Source: Polaribacter sp. Hel1_85
Lineage (GTDB): Bacteria; Bacteroidota; Bacteroidia; Flavobacteriales; Flavobacteriaceae
Assembly (NCBI RefSeq): GCF_000766795.1
Contig: NZ_JPDS01000004.1
Location: 1-53,131 of the forward strand
Length of the DNA stretch: 53,131 nt
Reading direction: 5' to 3'
Below are positions 18,436 through 27,553 of this stretch, one piece after another; the first letter of the stretch is position 1; each line of letters starts with the position of its first letter. The notes under the pieces were generated by a model. It was not told where the DNA came from. It did no database searches and was given only the letters and a program-made list of their open reading frames with translations. Both the position numbers and the translations under genes were made by a program.

Positions 18436-18546
18436 CAACAGAACTAGTTCAAACTATTTTTTGCCTTCTAAACGGCTAAAAAAAATTGTTTGAACGGTAT
18501 AAATTAAACTAAAAAAAGGTCAACCTATATCAGTATAATACACAGA

Positions 18547-19428
18547 ATGAAGAAAACACTATTTATATTTTTGATAAGTTTCTCATTATTGAGTGTTGGA
18601 CAAATAGATTCTACTCAAGTTCAATTAAAAACGCTTGATACTGTTTCAAACACAAAGACAAAATCTAACCTTTCTGAACTGGATTACTATAAGTTATTAG
18701 CGGAACAAGCCCAAAAAGACAACGAAACTTATATTTCTCTAACTCAATGGACTTTGGGTATAAGTTTTGCTTTCCTATTAGCTATTATTGGAAGTCAAGT
18801 ATTTTTCAATTATCGAATTAATAAAAAAGAGATTGATTTTATAAAAAAAGACATTGATGAAAAAATTGCCGAGTTGAAGAATAATTTGACTGAAAGCATT
18901 GATACAAAATTAGAGAAACTAAACAAAGATTTGAAAACTGATTTCACGAGACTTTCGATTGATTTAAAGAAATCAAACGCAGACAATTTTAAAAATCACA
19001 AAGAATATTCAAATTTAAAGTTAGAGGTTCAAAAAAGTTCCATAAAACAGGAAATTAAAGCTCTGGAAAAAGAAGTTGAACAAAACAAGGGAGACTTGTG
19101 GAAGTTGAAAGGAGTAGAAACTAATGCTTTATCAAGTTTTATAAGGTCAACTTTTTTACAACTTGAATTAAATAGAGATGTTCAATACATAATGAACGAT
19201 ATAATTGAAGTTTTAGAGAATTTAGAAGAAATCGATTCACATAGTTACAATAAGCTAAACGAACTATCAAAAAAAACTATAGAATCAAACAAAGAAAAAA
19301 CTGAAAAAATGATTTCTCTCTATAAAGATAAACCAGTTTATGAATATACAAATACATCACCTTTTGGTGGAATTGGTGGAATGGGAATTTTTGGACCAAG
19401 TAAACGTTATATAAAAAACAAAAAATAA
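18547..19428 (+). CDS. C21: membrane-anchored coiled-coil protein
   Basis: 293 residues. N-terminal signal-like segment (MKKTLFIFLISFSLLSVGQ), a periplasmic stretch, one membrane helix (about 68-87, WTLGISFAFLLAIIGSQVFF), then a long charged coiled coil (about 95-180) and a Gly-rich tail (FGGIGGMGIFG). Likely topology: short periplasmic part, cytoplasmic coiled coil. IS copy 1 separates this gene from its cassette start by inserting 4 nt upstream of the ATG, so its native leader is disrupted. Function unknown. Confidence 0.75.
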   Translation: MKKTLFIFLISFSLLSVGQIDSTQVQLKTLDTVSNTKTKSNLSELDYYKLLAEQAQKDNETYISLTQWTLGISFAFLLAIIGSQVFFNYRINKKEIDFIKKDIDEKIAELKNNLTESIDTKLEKLNKDLKTDFTRLSIDLKKSNADNFKNHKEYSNLKLEVQKSSIKQEIKALEKEVEQNKGDLWKLKGVETNALSSFIRSTFLQLELNRDVQYIMNDIIEVLENLEEIDSHSYNKLNELSKKTIESNKEKTEKMISLYKDKPVYEYTNTSPFGGIGGMGIFGPSKRYIKNKK

Positions 19429-19432
19429 CTAT

Positions 19433-19567
19433 TGCTAACATTGTATAAAAATAATGCGTAAGTTTATTCCTAAACCAAAAGTTAGTGCTTGTTTGCTTGC
19501 ATCTGATTTTCCTTCGGAAAATCCTCGCACTCAAACTACGCACTATTCTTATACGTAACCGTTGGCA
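19433..19567 (+). other. attC site 21 (C21/C22)
   Basis: R'' TGCTAAC matches the C21 start left of the IS (ATTGCTAAC/GTTAGCAAT), showing that the IS entered an intact cassette. R' GTTGGCA. Hairpin GATTTTCC-TTC-GGAAAATC. Class 3. Confidence 0.9.
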
Positions 19568-19581
19568 GTAATTTGAAAAAA

Positions 19582-20694
19582 ATGTTCGAAAAATTATTCA
19601 ATAGAAAGAAGAAGGAATTAAATAAAGCGAATGTTTTAAATAAATATAATGACATATTAAACAAATTTATAAATTCAAAAAACAATTCTAAATTAGTTAA
19701 TAAGTTTTCTGAATCTATTTTCGATATTAAGTATAAACTTGAAAAACAAAATAGAACTGAAAAAGAAGATTACCTACTTGCTAAAATCTATATAGAATTA
19801 GGACATAGATGGAAAGCATATAAATTTATAAAATCTAAAATAAGAATTAGTAATGATGATAATAAATTAATGTATGAAAAACTCCTTAACAGAATCAATG
19901 ACTTATTCCAGTTTAATAATACTAATTACAAAGATTTAAGAGATTATACGAATAATTTAAAATTAGTTACAAAGAATTTAGAAAGTATATTCGATATTAA
20001 GTATAAACTTGAAAAGAAAAAGAGAACAGAGGAAGAAGATTACCTACTCGCTCAAACATATATAGATTTAGGTCATAGATGGAAAGCACTTAAATTTATT
20101 GAATCAAAAATAAAGATACACAATAATGATGATAAATTTAAGTTTGAAAGCTTACTTAAATTTGTTAATTACTTATTTGAGAATAATAGTTTAGAATATA
20201 AAGATTTAAGAGATTCAGAAATTAAAAAAACATCAAATAAATTAAATTTAGATAATTTAACTCTAAGTGAAGAAGGCAATAGCATAAAATTTAAAGAAAA
20301 TCAACAAATAATTATACTTAATAAAACAATAATTCAAAAAGAATTGTTAGAGGAACTTGATTTTAGTTTTCATAAATCTATTTCTTTAAATCAATTTCTT
20401 CAAATTTTGGATGATTATTTTATTTGGACAAATTCTTGTTCTTCTGAATTTATAAATCACTATAACGATAATTTTGCTAAAATAGAAGGGCGATTTGGCG
20501 ATTTACCTTGTAAAAAAGCAGATATAAATTGGTTTAATGGGTTGAGTATAGATAATGTAACCTTAGATTTAGATGAAGAAAATAACTTGTTAGGTTACTA
20601 TACTATATATGATTATTATAATTTAAATGTTGGATTTGAAATGAAAACTCTAAATAAATCAATAATTTCAATGATATATAATCCCGATTTATAA
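19582..20694 (+). CDS. C22: protein with internal duplication (TPR-like)
   Basis: 370 residues from ATG 19582 (a TTG three codons earlier is possible). Two similar ~90-residue units: each has SIFDIKYKLEK, then RTE-EDYLLA, then LGHRWKA-KFI-SKI, and ends YKDLRD. They look like degenerate TPR helices. The C-terminal ~170 residues form a different, soluble domain with WTNSCSSEF and an acidic LDLDEENN turn. Family not recognised; cytoplasmic. Confidence 0.72.
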   Translation: MFEKLFNRKKKELNKANVLNKYNDILNKFINSKNNSKLVNKFSESIFDIKYKLEKQNRTEKEDYLLAKIYIELGHRWKAYKFIKSKIRISNDDNKLMYEKLLNRINDLFQFNNTNYKDLRDYTNNLKLVTKNLESIFDIKYKLEKKKRTEEEDYLLAQTYIDLGHRWKALKFIESKIKIHNNDDKFKFESLLKFVNYLFENNSLEYKDLRDSEIKKTSNKLNLDNLTLSEEGNSIKFKENQQIIILNKTIIQKELLEELDFSFHKSISLNQFLQILDDYFIWTNSCSSEFINHYNDNFAKIEGRFGDLPCKKADINWFNGLSIDNVTLDLDEENNLLGYYTIYDYYNLNVGFEMKTLNKSIISMIYNPDL

Positions 20695-20701
20695 AAACTA
20701 C

Positions 20702-20833
20702 TGCCAACACCGTATAAACTTTATTGCTGTTTATAGCTTATTTGGGAAAGATTTCGCACACCATAAATGTAGAAAATATTTACTAACTTTACACTAAATT
20801 CAACGCAACAAAGCTTATACAAACACGTTGGCA
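20702..20833 (+). other. attC site 22 (C22/C23)
   Basis: R'' TGCCAAC matches C22 start (TACTGCCAAC/GTTGGCAGTA). R' GTTGGCA. Class 2 stem, but the apical hairpin is degraded (GGGAAAGATTTCGCACACC instead of GAAATTCC/GGAATTTC). Confidence 0.88.
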
Positions 20834-20851
20834 TTAATTAAAAATAAAGAA

Positions 20852-21841
20852 ATGAAAAAAAGGAATTATCTTTTTTTAATGATTACTTTAATAGTAATGA
20901 TTAATTGCAGTACAGAGGAACAAATTAATAGTCAGCCAAGTATAATAAAAAACATTACTTATAATATTGATTACCCAAACATTACATTTAATTGGGATAA
21001 ATCAATAGATCCAGATGGAGATAATGTAAAATATTTGGTATCAATAGTGAATTGGACTGATGCGGGTAATATGAATGACTATATTTTAGAAGTTTACCCT
21101 AAAGATCCGACCTATGAAACTAATGTTAATTCATTAACTATTGAACTTAATGAAATTGGAGTTTTAAATAACAGTTTACAAAAATATACAATATTTGTAT
21201 TTGCAGTCGAAGATGATTTTACTGACTACAGTTTGCTTTATTCAGAACTTGGTAACTTTAGTGAAAATTATTTTTTAAATAATTATTTAACTTTTATTCC
21301 ATTAAGTAAAGGTGTTCACAAGGGCAATTTAATAATAACAGACCATATTCATTTAGAATGGTTAAAAGATAGTGAAATACATACACTGAATGGAGATTTG
21401 ATTTTAAATTCTTACTGTACAACTGAATCATTTCATCCATATAAGATTAATAATTTAAAAAATCTAAAAGGATTAAAAACTATAAATGGTAATCTAATTA
21501 TTGGACTAGAAAGAGGTTATGGCAATACAATAAATCAAGAGTTAGCTGAAAGATACAACTGTCATAGACTTGGAAATAATTTTAGCTTTAATGACTTAGA
21601 AGGTTTAGAAGATTTAGTGAATATTAATGGAGATTTATTAGTAGCGGGAACTTCTATAAAAAATCTAAATGACTTTAAAAGTTTAGTAAAAGTTGAGGGT
21701 AAGATTGGCTTTTATAATAATTTAGATTTAAAAAATTTCTGCGGTTTAACAGACCTATTTAAGCTGAATAATTTTGAAATATATAATAATGGCTATAATC
21801 CCAATTTGAATGATTTTTCAAACGGTAACTGTAATAACTAA
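20852..21841 (+). CDS. C23: lipoprotein with receptor-L/LRR-like repeats
   Basis: 329 residues from ATG 20852. Lipoprotein signal with lipobox MINC (about residue 19). Residues ~25-130 resemble an Ig/fibronectin-type domain (FNWDKSIDPDGDNVKYLVS). The C-terminal half has repeats of the type L-x-G-L-x-x-I-N-G-D/N-L-x-I (LKGLKTINGNLIIG, LEDLVNINGDLLVAG, LVKVEGKIGFYNN), like receptor L-domain repeats of other Bacteroidota surface lipoproteins. Probably a surface binding protein. The stop abuts the R'' box. Confidence 0.78.
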   Translation: MKKRNYLFLMITLIVMINCSTEEQINSQPSIIKNITYNIDYPNITFNWDKSIDPDGDNVKYLVSIVNWTDAGNMNDYILEVYPKDPTYETNVNSLTIELNEIGVLNNSLQKYTIFVFAVEDDFTDYSLLYSELGNFSENYFLNNYLTFIPLSKGVHKGNLIITDHIHLEWLKDSEIHTLNGDLILNSYCTTESFHPYKINNLKNLKGLKTINGNLIIGLERGYGNTINQELAERYNCHRLGNNFSFNDLEGLEDLVNINGDLLVAGTSIKNLNDFKSLVKVEGKIGFYNNLDLKNFCGLTDLFKLNNFEIYNNGYNPNLNDFSNGNCNN

Positions 21842-21975
21842 TGCCAACACCATATATAATTTATTGCTGGCTTCTTGCCTACTTACGAAAGTCCTCTCGG
21901 ACTTTCTTGGTTAGTAATTATTTATTAAACTAAGTCCTTCAAACACGCAACAAACCATATATAAACACGTTACCT
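21842..21975 (+). other. attC site 23 (C23/C24)
   Basis: R'' TGCCAAC matches C23 start (TAATGCCAAC/GTTGGCATTA). R' GTTACCT. Hairpin GAAAGTCC-TCTC-GGACTTTC. Class 1. Confidence 0.92.
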
Positions 21976-22001
21976 GTAAGCTAAAAAAAATCTCGAACTG
22001 A

Positions 22002-22394
22002 ATGAAATTCAATCTTCTTATATTATTAATTCTAATTAATTTTGGTATAAATGGACAAGATTCAATTCGTACATACAAAATTGAAAGTAAAACTTTTGAA
22101 ATAGAGAAAAAATATGCAATTCAGGAAATAATAATTAGCTCTGATTCGACATATATTCACCTGAATTATAGATTAGATGAGAAATCTCAAAGAAAGAAAT
22201 ATAGAACTTATAAACCAGAAGAAACAAAAGGAAAATTCCGAAAAATAGGAGATTATTATTTATTTAGACCTTTCAATCAAACTTTTGAAGTTGGAAAATA
22301 TAAGATAACTGAAAAATGTATTACTTATTATTATCCTTGGAAAAAAAATAACTTTAAAAAAGGAGCAAAATTCAAAAGAGTTGAAAAATTATAA
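22002..22394 (+). CDS. C24 gene 1: secreted small protein
   Basis: 130 residues. Signal peptide MKFNLLILLILINFGINGQ, then a Lys/Arg/Tyr-rich, strand-forming domain of about 110 residues (beta-sandwich or lipocalin-like size). No family recognised. It overlaps the next gene by 14 nt. Confidence 0.7.
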   Translation: MKFNLLILLILINFGINGQDSIRTYKIESKTFEIEKKYAIQEIIISSDSTYIHLNYRLDEKSQRKKYRTYKPEETKGKFRKIGDYYLFRPFNQTFEVGKYKITEKCITYYYPWKKNNFKKGAKFKRVEKL

Positions 22395-22806
22395 AAATCA
22401 ATATAATTTGAAATTATATAAACCACTTTTTTCAATTGTCATAATAATAATTCAACTGATTTTTTCTCTGAAAGATTATTATGAACTTCAAGAATGGAGA
22501 AAAGCAAATCCTGAACTTGATTCACTAATAAATTTAGTTATTCATTATGACACGCTTTTTATATTTGTCTTACTAATCGGAATTTATGAAATGCTGACAA
22601 AACCGAGTTTAAATAAAAAATTGATTCGATTAATTTTAGTCTTTATTGTTTTTGGTTATCATTTTTCTGGACTTATTCCTATCAAAGATTTTAAATACGG
22701 AATTTATAATACTGCTTGGTTTTTAGGATTTTCAGCATTCGTTTTAATTTTGGTAAAAATAACGAAATATCTAATTGAAAAAATAACAAGTAGAAAGTTG
22801 AAATAA
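22381..22806 (+). CDS. C24 gene 2: four-helix membrane protein
   Basis: 141 residues from TTG 22381; no suitable ATG precedes the first membrane helix. Hydrophobic segments at about 14-30, 52-68, 80-97 and 108-127, with a basic C-terminus. The overlap with gene 1 implies coupled translation. Function unknown; it may work with the secreted partner. Confidence 0.65.
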   Translation: MKNYKNQYNLKLYKPLFSIVIIIIQLIFSLKDYYELQEWRKANPELDSLINLVIHYDTLFIFVLLIGIYEMLTKPSLNKKLIRLILVFIVFGYHFSGLIPIKDFKYGIYNTAWFLGFSAFVLILVKITKYLIEKITSRKLK

Positions 22807-22813
22807 AGCCTAC

Positions 22814-22946
22814 AGGTAACACCGTATAAACTTTATTGCTGGTTTTGGCTCACTTGGGAAATTCCTCCGGAATTTCGCCGTTCGTGTTTTATTTATTAAA
22901 TTCACTGCTTAAACAACGCAACAAAGCTTATACAACAACGTTAGCA
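22814..22946 (+). other. attC site 24 (C24/C25)
   Basis: R'' AGGTAAC matches C24 start (TACAGGTAAC/GTTACCTGTA). R' GTTAGCA. Hairpin GAAATTCC-TCC-GGAATTTC. Class 2. Confidence 0.92.
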
Positions 22947-23018
22947 TACATTACGGAAACCCATAATCATCATTGAAATATTCGTATTAGATTTACCATT
23001 ATTAAAAAAATTCAACGA

Positions 23019-23921
23019 ATGAAAAGAATATTACTCGCACTTACTATTGGAATCATAACATTAATCAGTTGCTCGGACGGAGAAACAAAAAAACAGTTGT
23101 CTGAATTAAAAACTGAACTTGAACAAACAAAAACTGAATTGAGTAACTGTTCGGCTGAATTGACCGAAATAAAAAATACTGCCGAAAACAGATTTATTAA
23201 AGCAAAAAAACTACTTACCGATAACAACCTGAATGGAGCGAAAATAGAATTTCAAGGAATCGTAGATAATTTTAAAGGAACTAATGATGCAACGACAGCT
23301 TCAAAAGAAATAGATAAAATTGAGAAAACAATTGAGAAAAAGAGAGTTGACGCAGAAAGAAAAAAAGCTCTTGGTTATAAGGTCTTGAAACCAACAACAA
23401 GAGTAAAGTACGGAGATTTATCATTACGCTTTGACAAAGTATGGAAAGGAAAACGTTGGTCTTTTGATGATTATGGTAATCAATATTTTTTAAGAGATGC
23501 AGAAAGAGGAAATAGCCATATTATGGCGAGAATTTCTGTGACTTCAGAAAACAATAATCCTTCATTACCACCAATTTTAGTTTATCAAATGAACAACGGA
23601 GAATTAAAGTATTTGGGCACACAAGGATATAAATTTAGAAGATGGAAAGATTATGGTTCATATCTTGGCAATTATGCTGATTATGGAAATGACTTTTCCC
23701 ATTCAAAAACAATTCCATTCAATTGTGGTGTTGAACTATCAAATGATGATTTGAAAAGCGGAACAATTTATGTCGTTCTTAAAAAACAAGGTTGCTTTAA
23801 CCGAACTAAAGTTGATTATGGAAATCCAGAAATTGCTTATCGAGAAAGTTCTTGTAACCCAAAGAGGATTTTAAAAGTCGAGGATTTTGATAATGTCTAT
23901 GTTCTGATAAAAAAACTGTAA
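23019..23921 (+). CDS. C25: coiled-coil lipoprotein
   Basis: 300 residues. Lipoprotein signal MKRILLALTIGIITLISC (lipobox LISC), an immediate coiled coil (about 25-55, ELKTELEQTKTELSNCSAEL), a helical hairpin with a TPR-like LLTDNNLNGAKIEFQGIV unit, a second coiled coil, then a C-terminal domain (~130-300) with aromatic and Gly-rich strands and paired Cys residues. The last domain resembles DUF4352-type ligand domains only loosely. Periplasmic or outer-membrane anchored. Confidence 0.75.
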   Translation: MKRILLALTIGIITLISCSDGETKKQLSELKTELEQTKTELSNCSAELTEIKNTAENRFIKAKKLLTDNNLNGAKIEFQGIVDNFKGTNDATTASKEIDKIEKTIEKKRVDAERKKALGYKVLKPTTRVKYGDLSLRFDKVWKGKRWSFDDYGNQYFLRDAERGNSHIMARISVTSENNNPSLPPILVYQMNNGELKYLGTQGYKFRRWKDYGSYLGNYADYGNDFSHSKTIPFNCGVELSNDDLKSGTIYVVLKKQGCFNRTKVDYGNPEIAYRESSCNPKRILKVEDFDNVYVLIKKL

Positions 23922-23929
23922 ATAACGTA

Positions 23930-24062
23930 TGCTAACACCGTATAAACTTTATTGCTAGTTATTGCTCACTTGGGAAATTCCTTCGGAATTTCGCCGTTCG
24001 TGTTTTATTTACTAAATTCACTGCTTAAACCACGCAACAAAGCTTATACAACAACGTTACCA
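23930..24062 (+). other. attC site 25 (C25/C26)
   Basis: R'' TGCTAAC matches C25 start (GTATGCTAAC/GTTAGCATAC). R' GTTACCA. Hairpin GAAATTCC-TTC-GGAATTTC. Class 2. Confidence 0.92.
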
Positions 24063-24078
24063 CACATAAGACAAACCA

Positions 24079-25200
24079 ATGTACTTAATCAATAAATTAG
24101 AAAATCGAATTACCAAATTAACGCAAAAAACATTCTCTGAATTGAAATTTAGAGAACGTGAACATTTGCAGGAATGGATTGCGAATAATCCAAATTCACT
24201 TGGAGAAGAATTATTGATTATCCAAAAAGAGTTTAGCGGATTTAACGACACCAATGAAAGGCTCGATTTATTGGCTTTAGACAAATATGGAAATCTTGTA
24301 ATTATAGAAAATAAATTGGATGATTCTGGAAAAGATGTTACTTGGCAAACTATAAAATATGCTTCGTATTGTTCGAGTTTAACGAAATTAGAAATTATTA
24401 AGATTTATCAAGAATATTTAGGTTCAAAAGATAATGCAGAAGAAAGAATATCTGAATTTTTCGATGGAAAAGAAATTGACGAAATATTTTTAAATCAAGG
24501 TCTAAATTCTCAAAGACTAATAATGATTGCTTCAAATTTCAGAAAAGAAGTTACATCATCTGTTTTATGGTTAATGAATTTTAAAATGAGAATTCAATGC
24601 TTTCAGGTAACACCTTTTGCTTTAAATGAGCAATTATTTCTAAACGTTGAGCAAATACTTCCAACTAAGAGTACTGAAGATTTCGCTATTGGAATTGCAA
24701 CAAAAGCACAACAAGAAGTAGAAGTTCAAGAAACTCTTAAAAACAGACATCACATTCGACTTGAATTTTGGGAAGGTTTTATAAAAGAAAGTAACAAAGC
24801 AAACAATCTATTTTCTAACATATCACCTTCAAAGGACAATTGGATTGGAATTGGAATCGGAATGAGTGGTGTAAACTTAAATTTAGTTGCAAGTAAAAAC
24901 TATTGTCGAAGTGAAATTTATATAAATCGTGGAGTTCAAGAAATAAACAAAGATTTATTCGATTTCATTTATCGAATGAAAGAAACGATTGAAAATCAAT
25001 TTGGCGGAGAATTAGAATGGGAAAGAATGGATGACAAAATAACTTGCCGAATAAAATCTGAATTAACAGGAGTTAGTTATTTTGAGAAAGAAGATTGGAA
25101 TAAAATGTATAAGTTTATGATTGACAGTTCTGTAAGAATGGAAAAAGCATTTAGAGAACCAATAAAGAAACTGAATAAATATGCGAAAAGCGAAAAATAA
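24079..25200 (+). CDS. C26: DUF4268-type protein with PD-(D/E)XK-like nuclease domain
   Basis: 373 residues. The N-terminal domain shows a restriction-endonuclease-like core: E61-R-L-D63, a strand, then E77-N-K79 (ExK), then W89-Q90-x-x-x-Y94 (QxxxY motif), as in NucS/RecB-like nucleases. The C-terminal ~150 residues (HHIRLEFWEGFIKES, GIGIGMSGVNLNLV, FDFIYRMKETIE) match the DUF4268 pattern. Proteins of this type occur in defence-rich regions; target unknown. The active-site residues appear intact, so DNA cleavage is plausible. ATG 24079, 23 nt into the cassette. Confidence 0.85.
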   Translation: MYLINKLENRITKLTQKTFSELKFREREHLQEWIANNPNSLGEELLIIQKEFSGFNDTNERLDLLALDKYGNLVIIENKLDDSGKDVTWQTIKYASYCSSLTKLEIIKIYQEYLGSKDNAEERISEFFDGKEIDEIFLNQGLNSQRLIMIASNFRKEVTSSVLWLMNFKMRIQCFQVTPFALNEQLFLNVEQILPTKSTEDFAIGIATKAQQEVEVQETLKNRHHIRLEFWEGFIKESNKANNLFSNISPSKDNWIGIGIGMSGVNLNLVASKNYCRSEIYINRGVQEINKDLFDFIYRMKETIENQFGGELEWERMDDKITCRIKSELTGVSYFEKEDWNKMYKFMIDSSVRMEKAFREPIKKLNKYAKSEK

Positions 25201-25204
25201 CGTG

Positions 25205-25337
25205 TGGTAACACCGTATATAATTTATTGCTAGTTCTTGCCAGTTTACGAAAGTCCTCGCGGACTTTCTTGGTCTGTATTTATTTACTAAATTAGTTGCT
25301 TAAACCACGCAACAAACCATATACAAACACGTTGGCA
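25205..25337 (+). other. attC site 26 (C26/C27)
   Basis: R'' TGGTAAC matches C26 start (GTGTGGTAAC/GTTACCACAC). R' GTTGGCA. Hairpin GAAAGTCC-TCGC-GGACTTTC. Class 1. Confidence 0.92.
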
Positions 25338-25348
25338 AAAATTAAGAA

Positions 25349-26422
25349 ATGAAATCACCTTTTGTTTATTTATTAATATTTTTTTTACTTATTTCAGCTA
25401 ATCTATTTTCTCAAAAAAAAATTAAAAAGGAGGAATTTTTAGGGAATTGGGTGAAAATTAAATCTGAAATGAAAGATGGGAGTAAATTAATTCCTGTCTA
25501 TAAAGATTATACAAAACACTTTGAAATGATCTTTCAAAAAAAGAAATTCTACACTGATTATTATCCAGCACAATATTATAAAAATGCAACTTTTGATTAC
25601 AAATTAAAAAACAATAAGTTAATAACTTCAAAACATTTTGCTTATCAAATTGAAAAAATAACAAAAGACAGTTTGGTTATTAGTGAGGAAATGAAAGGGT
25701 TAGAAAATGATAAACTGAAAAGACATTATTTAATAAAAAAGGAGATTATTATAAATAAACATCAAAAATTAAATAAAGGTTCTAAAGATTTAATTGCAAA
25801 CGTTTTTTTCACTCCAAAGTTTAAAGATAATATTAAGTTATATTTAAATAATAGATTGATGAAAAGACATCTAAATCTAAAACTGAAAGGAAAAATAATA
25901 TTAAATACAAAAAATAAAAAAGCTGAAACCCAAATAACATATAGAGATAGTGAAAACATACTAATGCAAGAAAACATTTTAGTTAATGCTTTAAATAATT
26001 CTTACACGCTTTGGGACATTAAAGGTTTTGAGAATTATGAAAATATCATAATTAATTTTGTAATAATTATGAATAGAAAAGGAGAGAAATCTTATGGTAT
26101 TAAAGTTGGTCTTTTAACTAATTCATTTGAACAATTACTTGGTTTGTATGGACTTTCTTATAATCAAATTACAGATGGAAATAAATTTTTGAGTTTAGGA
26201 ATTAAAAGTATCGAAAAAAACGAATTTAAAAAGGCAATTGATTTTTTCACTAAATCTTTTAAGTCTAATCATACTTTGGTCGAATCTTTATATAATAGAG
26301 CATATTGTTATTATAAACTAAAAGAATATGATAAAGCTTGTTTAGATTGGAATATTTTGAAAGAATTAGGACAAAAAAAAGGAGAGAAATTATTTATGGA
26401 AAATTGTAAAATTATTGAATAA
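25349..26422 (+). CDS. C27: secreted protein with C-terminal TPRs
   Basis: 357 residues. Signal peptide MKSPFVYLLIFFLLISANLFSQ. Residues 25-125 have a lipocalin-like opening (FLGNWVKIKSEMKDGS) with alternating strands; the middle part is unassigned. The last ~85 residues contain TPR units (SLGIKSIEKNEFKKAIDFFT, then RAYCYYKLKEYDKACLDWN). Likely a periplasmic protein-interaction factor. Same secreted+TPR theme as C14. Confidence 0.75.
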   Translation: MKSPFVYLLIFFLLISANLFSQKKIKKEEFLGNWVKIKSEMKDGSKLIPVYKDYTKHFEMIFQKKKFYTDYYPAQYYKNATFDYKLKNNKLITSKHFAYQIEKITKDSLVISEEMKGLENDKLKRHYLIKKEIIINKHQKLNKGSKDLIANVFFTPKFKDNIKLYLNNRLMKRHLNLKLKGKIILNTKNKKAETQITYRDSENILMQENILVNALNNSYTLWDIKGFENYENIIINFVIIMNRKGEKSYGIKVGLLTNSFEQLLGLYGLSYNQITDGNKFLSLGIKSIEKNEFKKAIDFFTKSFKSNHTLVESLYNRAYCYYKLKEYDKACLDWNILKELGQKKGEKLFMENCKIIE

Positions 26423-26428
26423 AACTTT

Positions 26429-26562
26429 TGCCAACACCTTGTATAATTTATTGCTGGCAAATAGCTTACTTGCGAAAATCCTCTCGGATTTTCTTGGTTA
26501 GTGTTTTATTTATTAACTTTATTCCTTAAAACCGCAACAAACCATACAAAACAACGTTGTGT
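26429..26562 (+). other. attC site 27 (C27/C28)
   Basis: R'' TGCCAAC matches C27 start (TTTTGCCAAC/GTTGGCAAAA). R' GTTGTGT. Hairpin GAAAATCC-TCTC-GGATTTTC. Spacer ACCTTG. Class 1. Confidence 0.92.
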
Positions 26563-26589
26563 ACAATTTAAGAAACGACCGAAAATACA

Positions 26590-27006
26590 TTGAATAATTT
26601 GAAAAAAATATTAGGAATAATCATATTGCTGATTCTACAATCGTGCTATTTCGGAGCTGGATTAGTAGAAAAGGAAATTACGGACGACTATTTTTTATTT
26701 GCAAATAATTCACTTGACGAAATGAGTATTTGGTTTCACGCTGAAAAATATTCTAATCGACTAATTGTACCTGAAACAGTTTTTGCATTAGGAGAAAACG
26801 GAGATTTTATTATTGCAAAAAGTCATCCAAAAAATCTTAAAAGCGGAATTAATAAAAGTGTTACATATTATCATATCATAGAAGTTGACAAAAAAAGTAC
26901 TGAACAAAGTCCAAATTTGACTTTAGAACAATTTGAGAATAAAAGAAAAGAACTGAATATTCCGAAAAATTTGGATTTTGAAATTGTTTACGAGGAATTA
27001 AAATAG
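26590..27006 (+). CDS. C28 gene 1: lipoprotein, TTG start
   Basis: 138 residues from TTG 26590 (a second TTG at 26599 is equally possible; no ATG is available). Lipoprotein signal with lipobox LQSC (about residues 15-18), then a short domain with an aspartate-rich start and helical end. Unknown family. Followed after 8 nt by gene 2. Confidence 0.65.
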   Translation: MNNLKKILGIIILLILQSCYFGAGLVEKEITDDYFLFANNSLDEMSIWFHAEKYSNRLIVPETVFALGENGDFIIAKSHPKNLKSGINKSVTYYHIIEVDKKSTEQSPNLTLEQFENKRKELNIPKNLDFEIVYEELK

Positions 27007-27014
27007 AAATATAT

Positions 27015-27365
27015 TTGAAGAGAACAGCCATAAATATTAAAACTGAAAAATGGAATGAAATAATCTCTGAATTAAGAAAAAGAGGTTGGATTGTTACTGC
27101 TAAATATTACGGTTTTGACGCTGGAATTGATGATGATTTTTTGATTTTAAGAAAGGGATTTAAAAAAATATTGTTTGGTTGGACTAATTGGTTTGAGGGA
27201 GAAATAAAATGCAATGACCGAATTTTTGAATATTTAGAATCTGAACTAAAACTGGAATTTGAATATGGAAAACCCACAAGTCTTAAACCACTTGTAATTT
27301 CAACATACAGAATTCAATCTTTGCCATTATTTCTCGTGAAAAAACTGAATTTATTAAAGAGTTGA
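27015..27365 (+). CDS. C28 gene 2: small soluble protein, TTG start
   Basis: 116 residues from TTG 27015. Basic N-terminal helix, then WIVTAKYYGFDAGIDDDFLILRKG with strands and two Trp (GWTNWFEGE). No signal peptide. Not recognised. The tight spacing to gene 1 suggests a unit; a soluble partner of a lipoprotein would act on the other side of the membrane, so their link is unclear. Confidence 0.6.
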   Translation: MKRTAINIKTEKWNEIISELRKRGWIVTAKYYGFDAGIDDDFLILRKGFKKILFGWTNWFEGEIKCNDRIFEYLESELKLEFEYGKPTSLKPLVISTYRIQSLPLFLVKKLNLLKS

Positions 27366-27380
27366 AAATAAAAAAACTGT

Positions 27381-27513
27381 ACACAACATCGTATAAACTT
27401 TATTGCTGGTTTTAGCTCACTTGGGAAATTCCTCCGGAATTTCTCCGTTCGTGTTTTATTTACTAAATTCACTGCTTAAACAACGCAACAAAGCTTATAC
27501 AACAACGTTGGCA
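27381..27513 (+). other. attC site 28 (C28/C29)
   Basis: R'' ACACAAC matches C28 start perfectly (TGTACACAAC/GTTGTGTACA). R' GTTGGCA. Hairpin GAAATTCC-TCC-GGAATTTC, spacer ATCG. Class 2. Confidence 0.92.
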
Positions 27514-27553
27514 AACATTTAATCACTCAAACCTGAAATAAGAAAACTAATAA

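Larger units (their letters stand above)
17128..18542 (+). mobile_element. IS3-family (IS150-like) element, copy 1, 1415 bp
   Basis: The ends TGAACTTTCCTGAAATAGG... and ...CCTATATCAGTATAATACA form about 24-bp imperfect inverted repeats (TG...CA), both containing ATAGGTTGAC. Target duplication CAG (17125-17127 and 18543-18545). Inserted in the leader of C21, exactly 20 nt after the crossover G at 17108. Differs from copies 2 and 3 by one extra A that breaks orfB. Confidence 0.93.

Noticed and set aside
18481..18546. An outward promoter at the IS right end driving the cassette genes
   Set aside because: TATAAT occurs in the terminal repeat, but no TTG/TTTG element at suitable spacing or Bacteroidota-type TAnnTTTG was found, so it is not supported by sequence alone.
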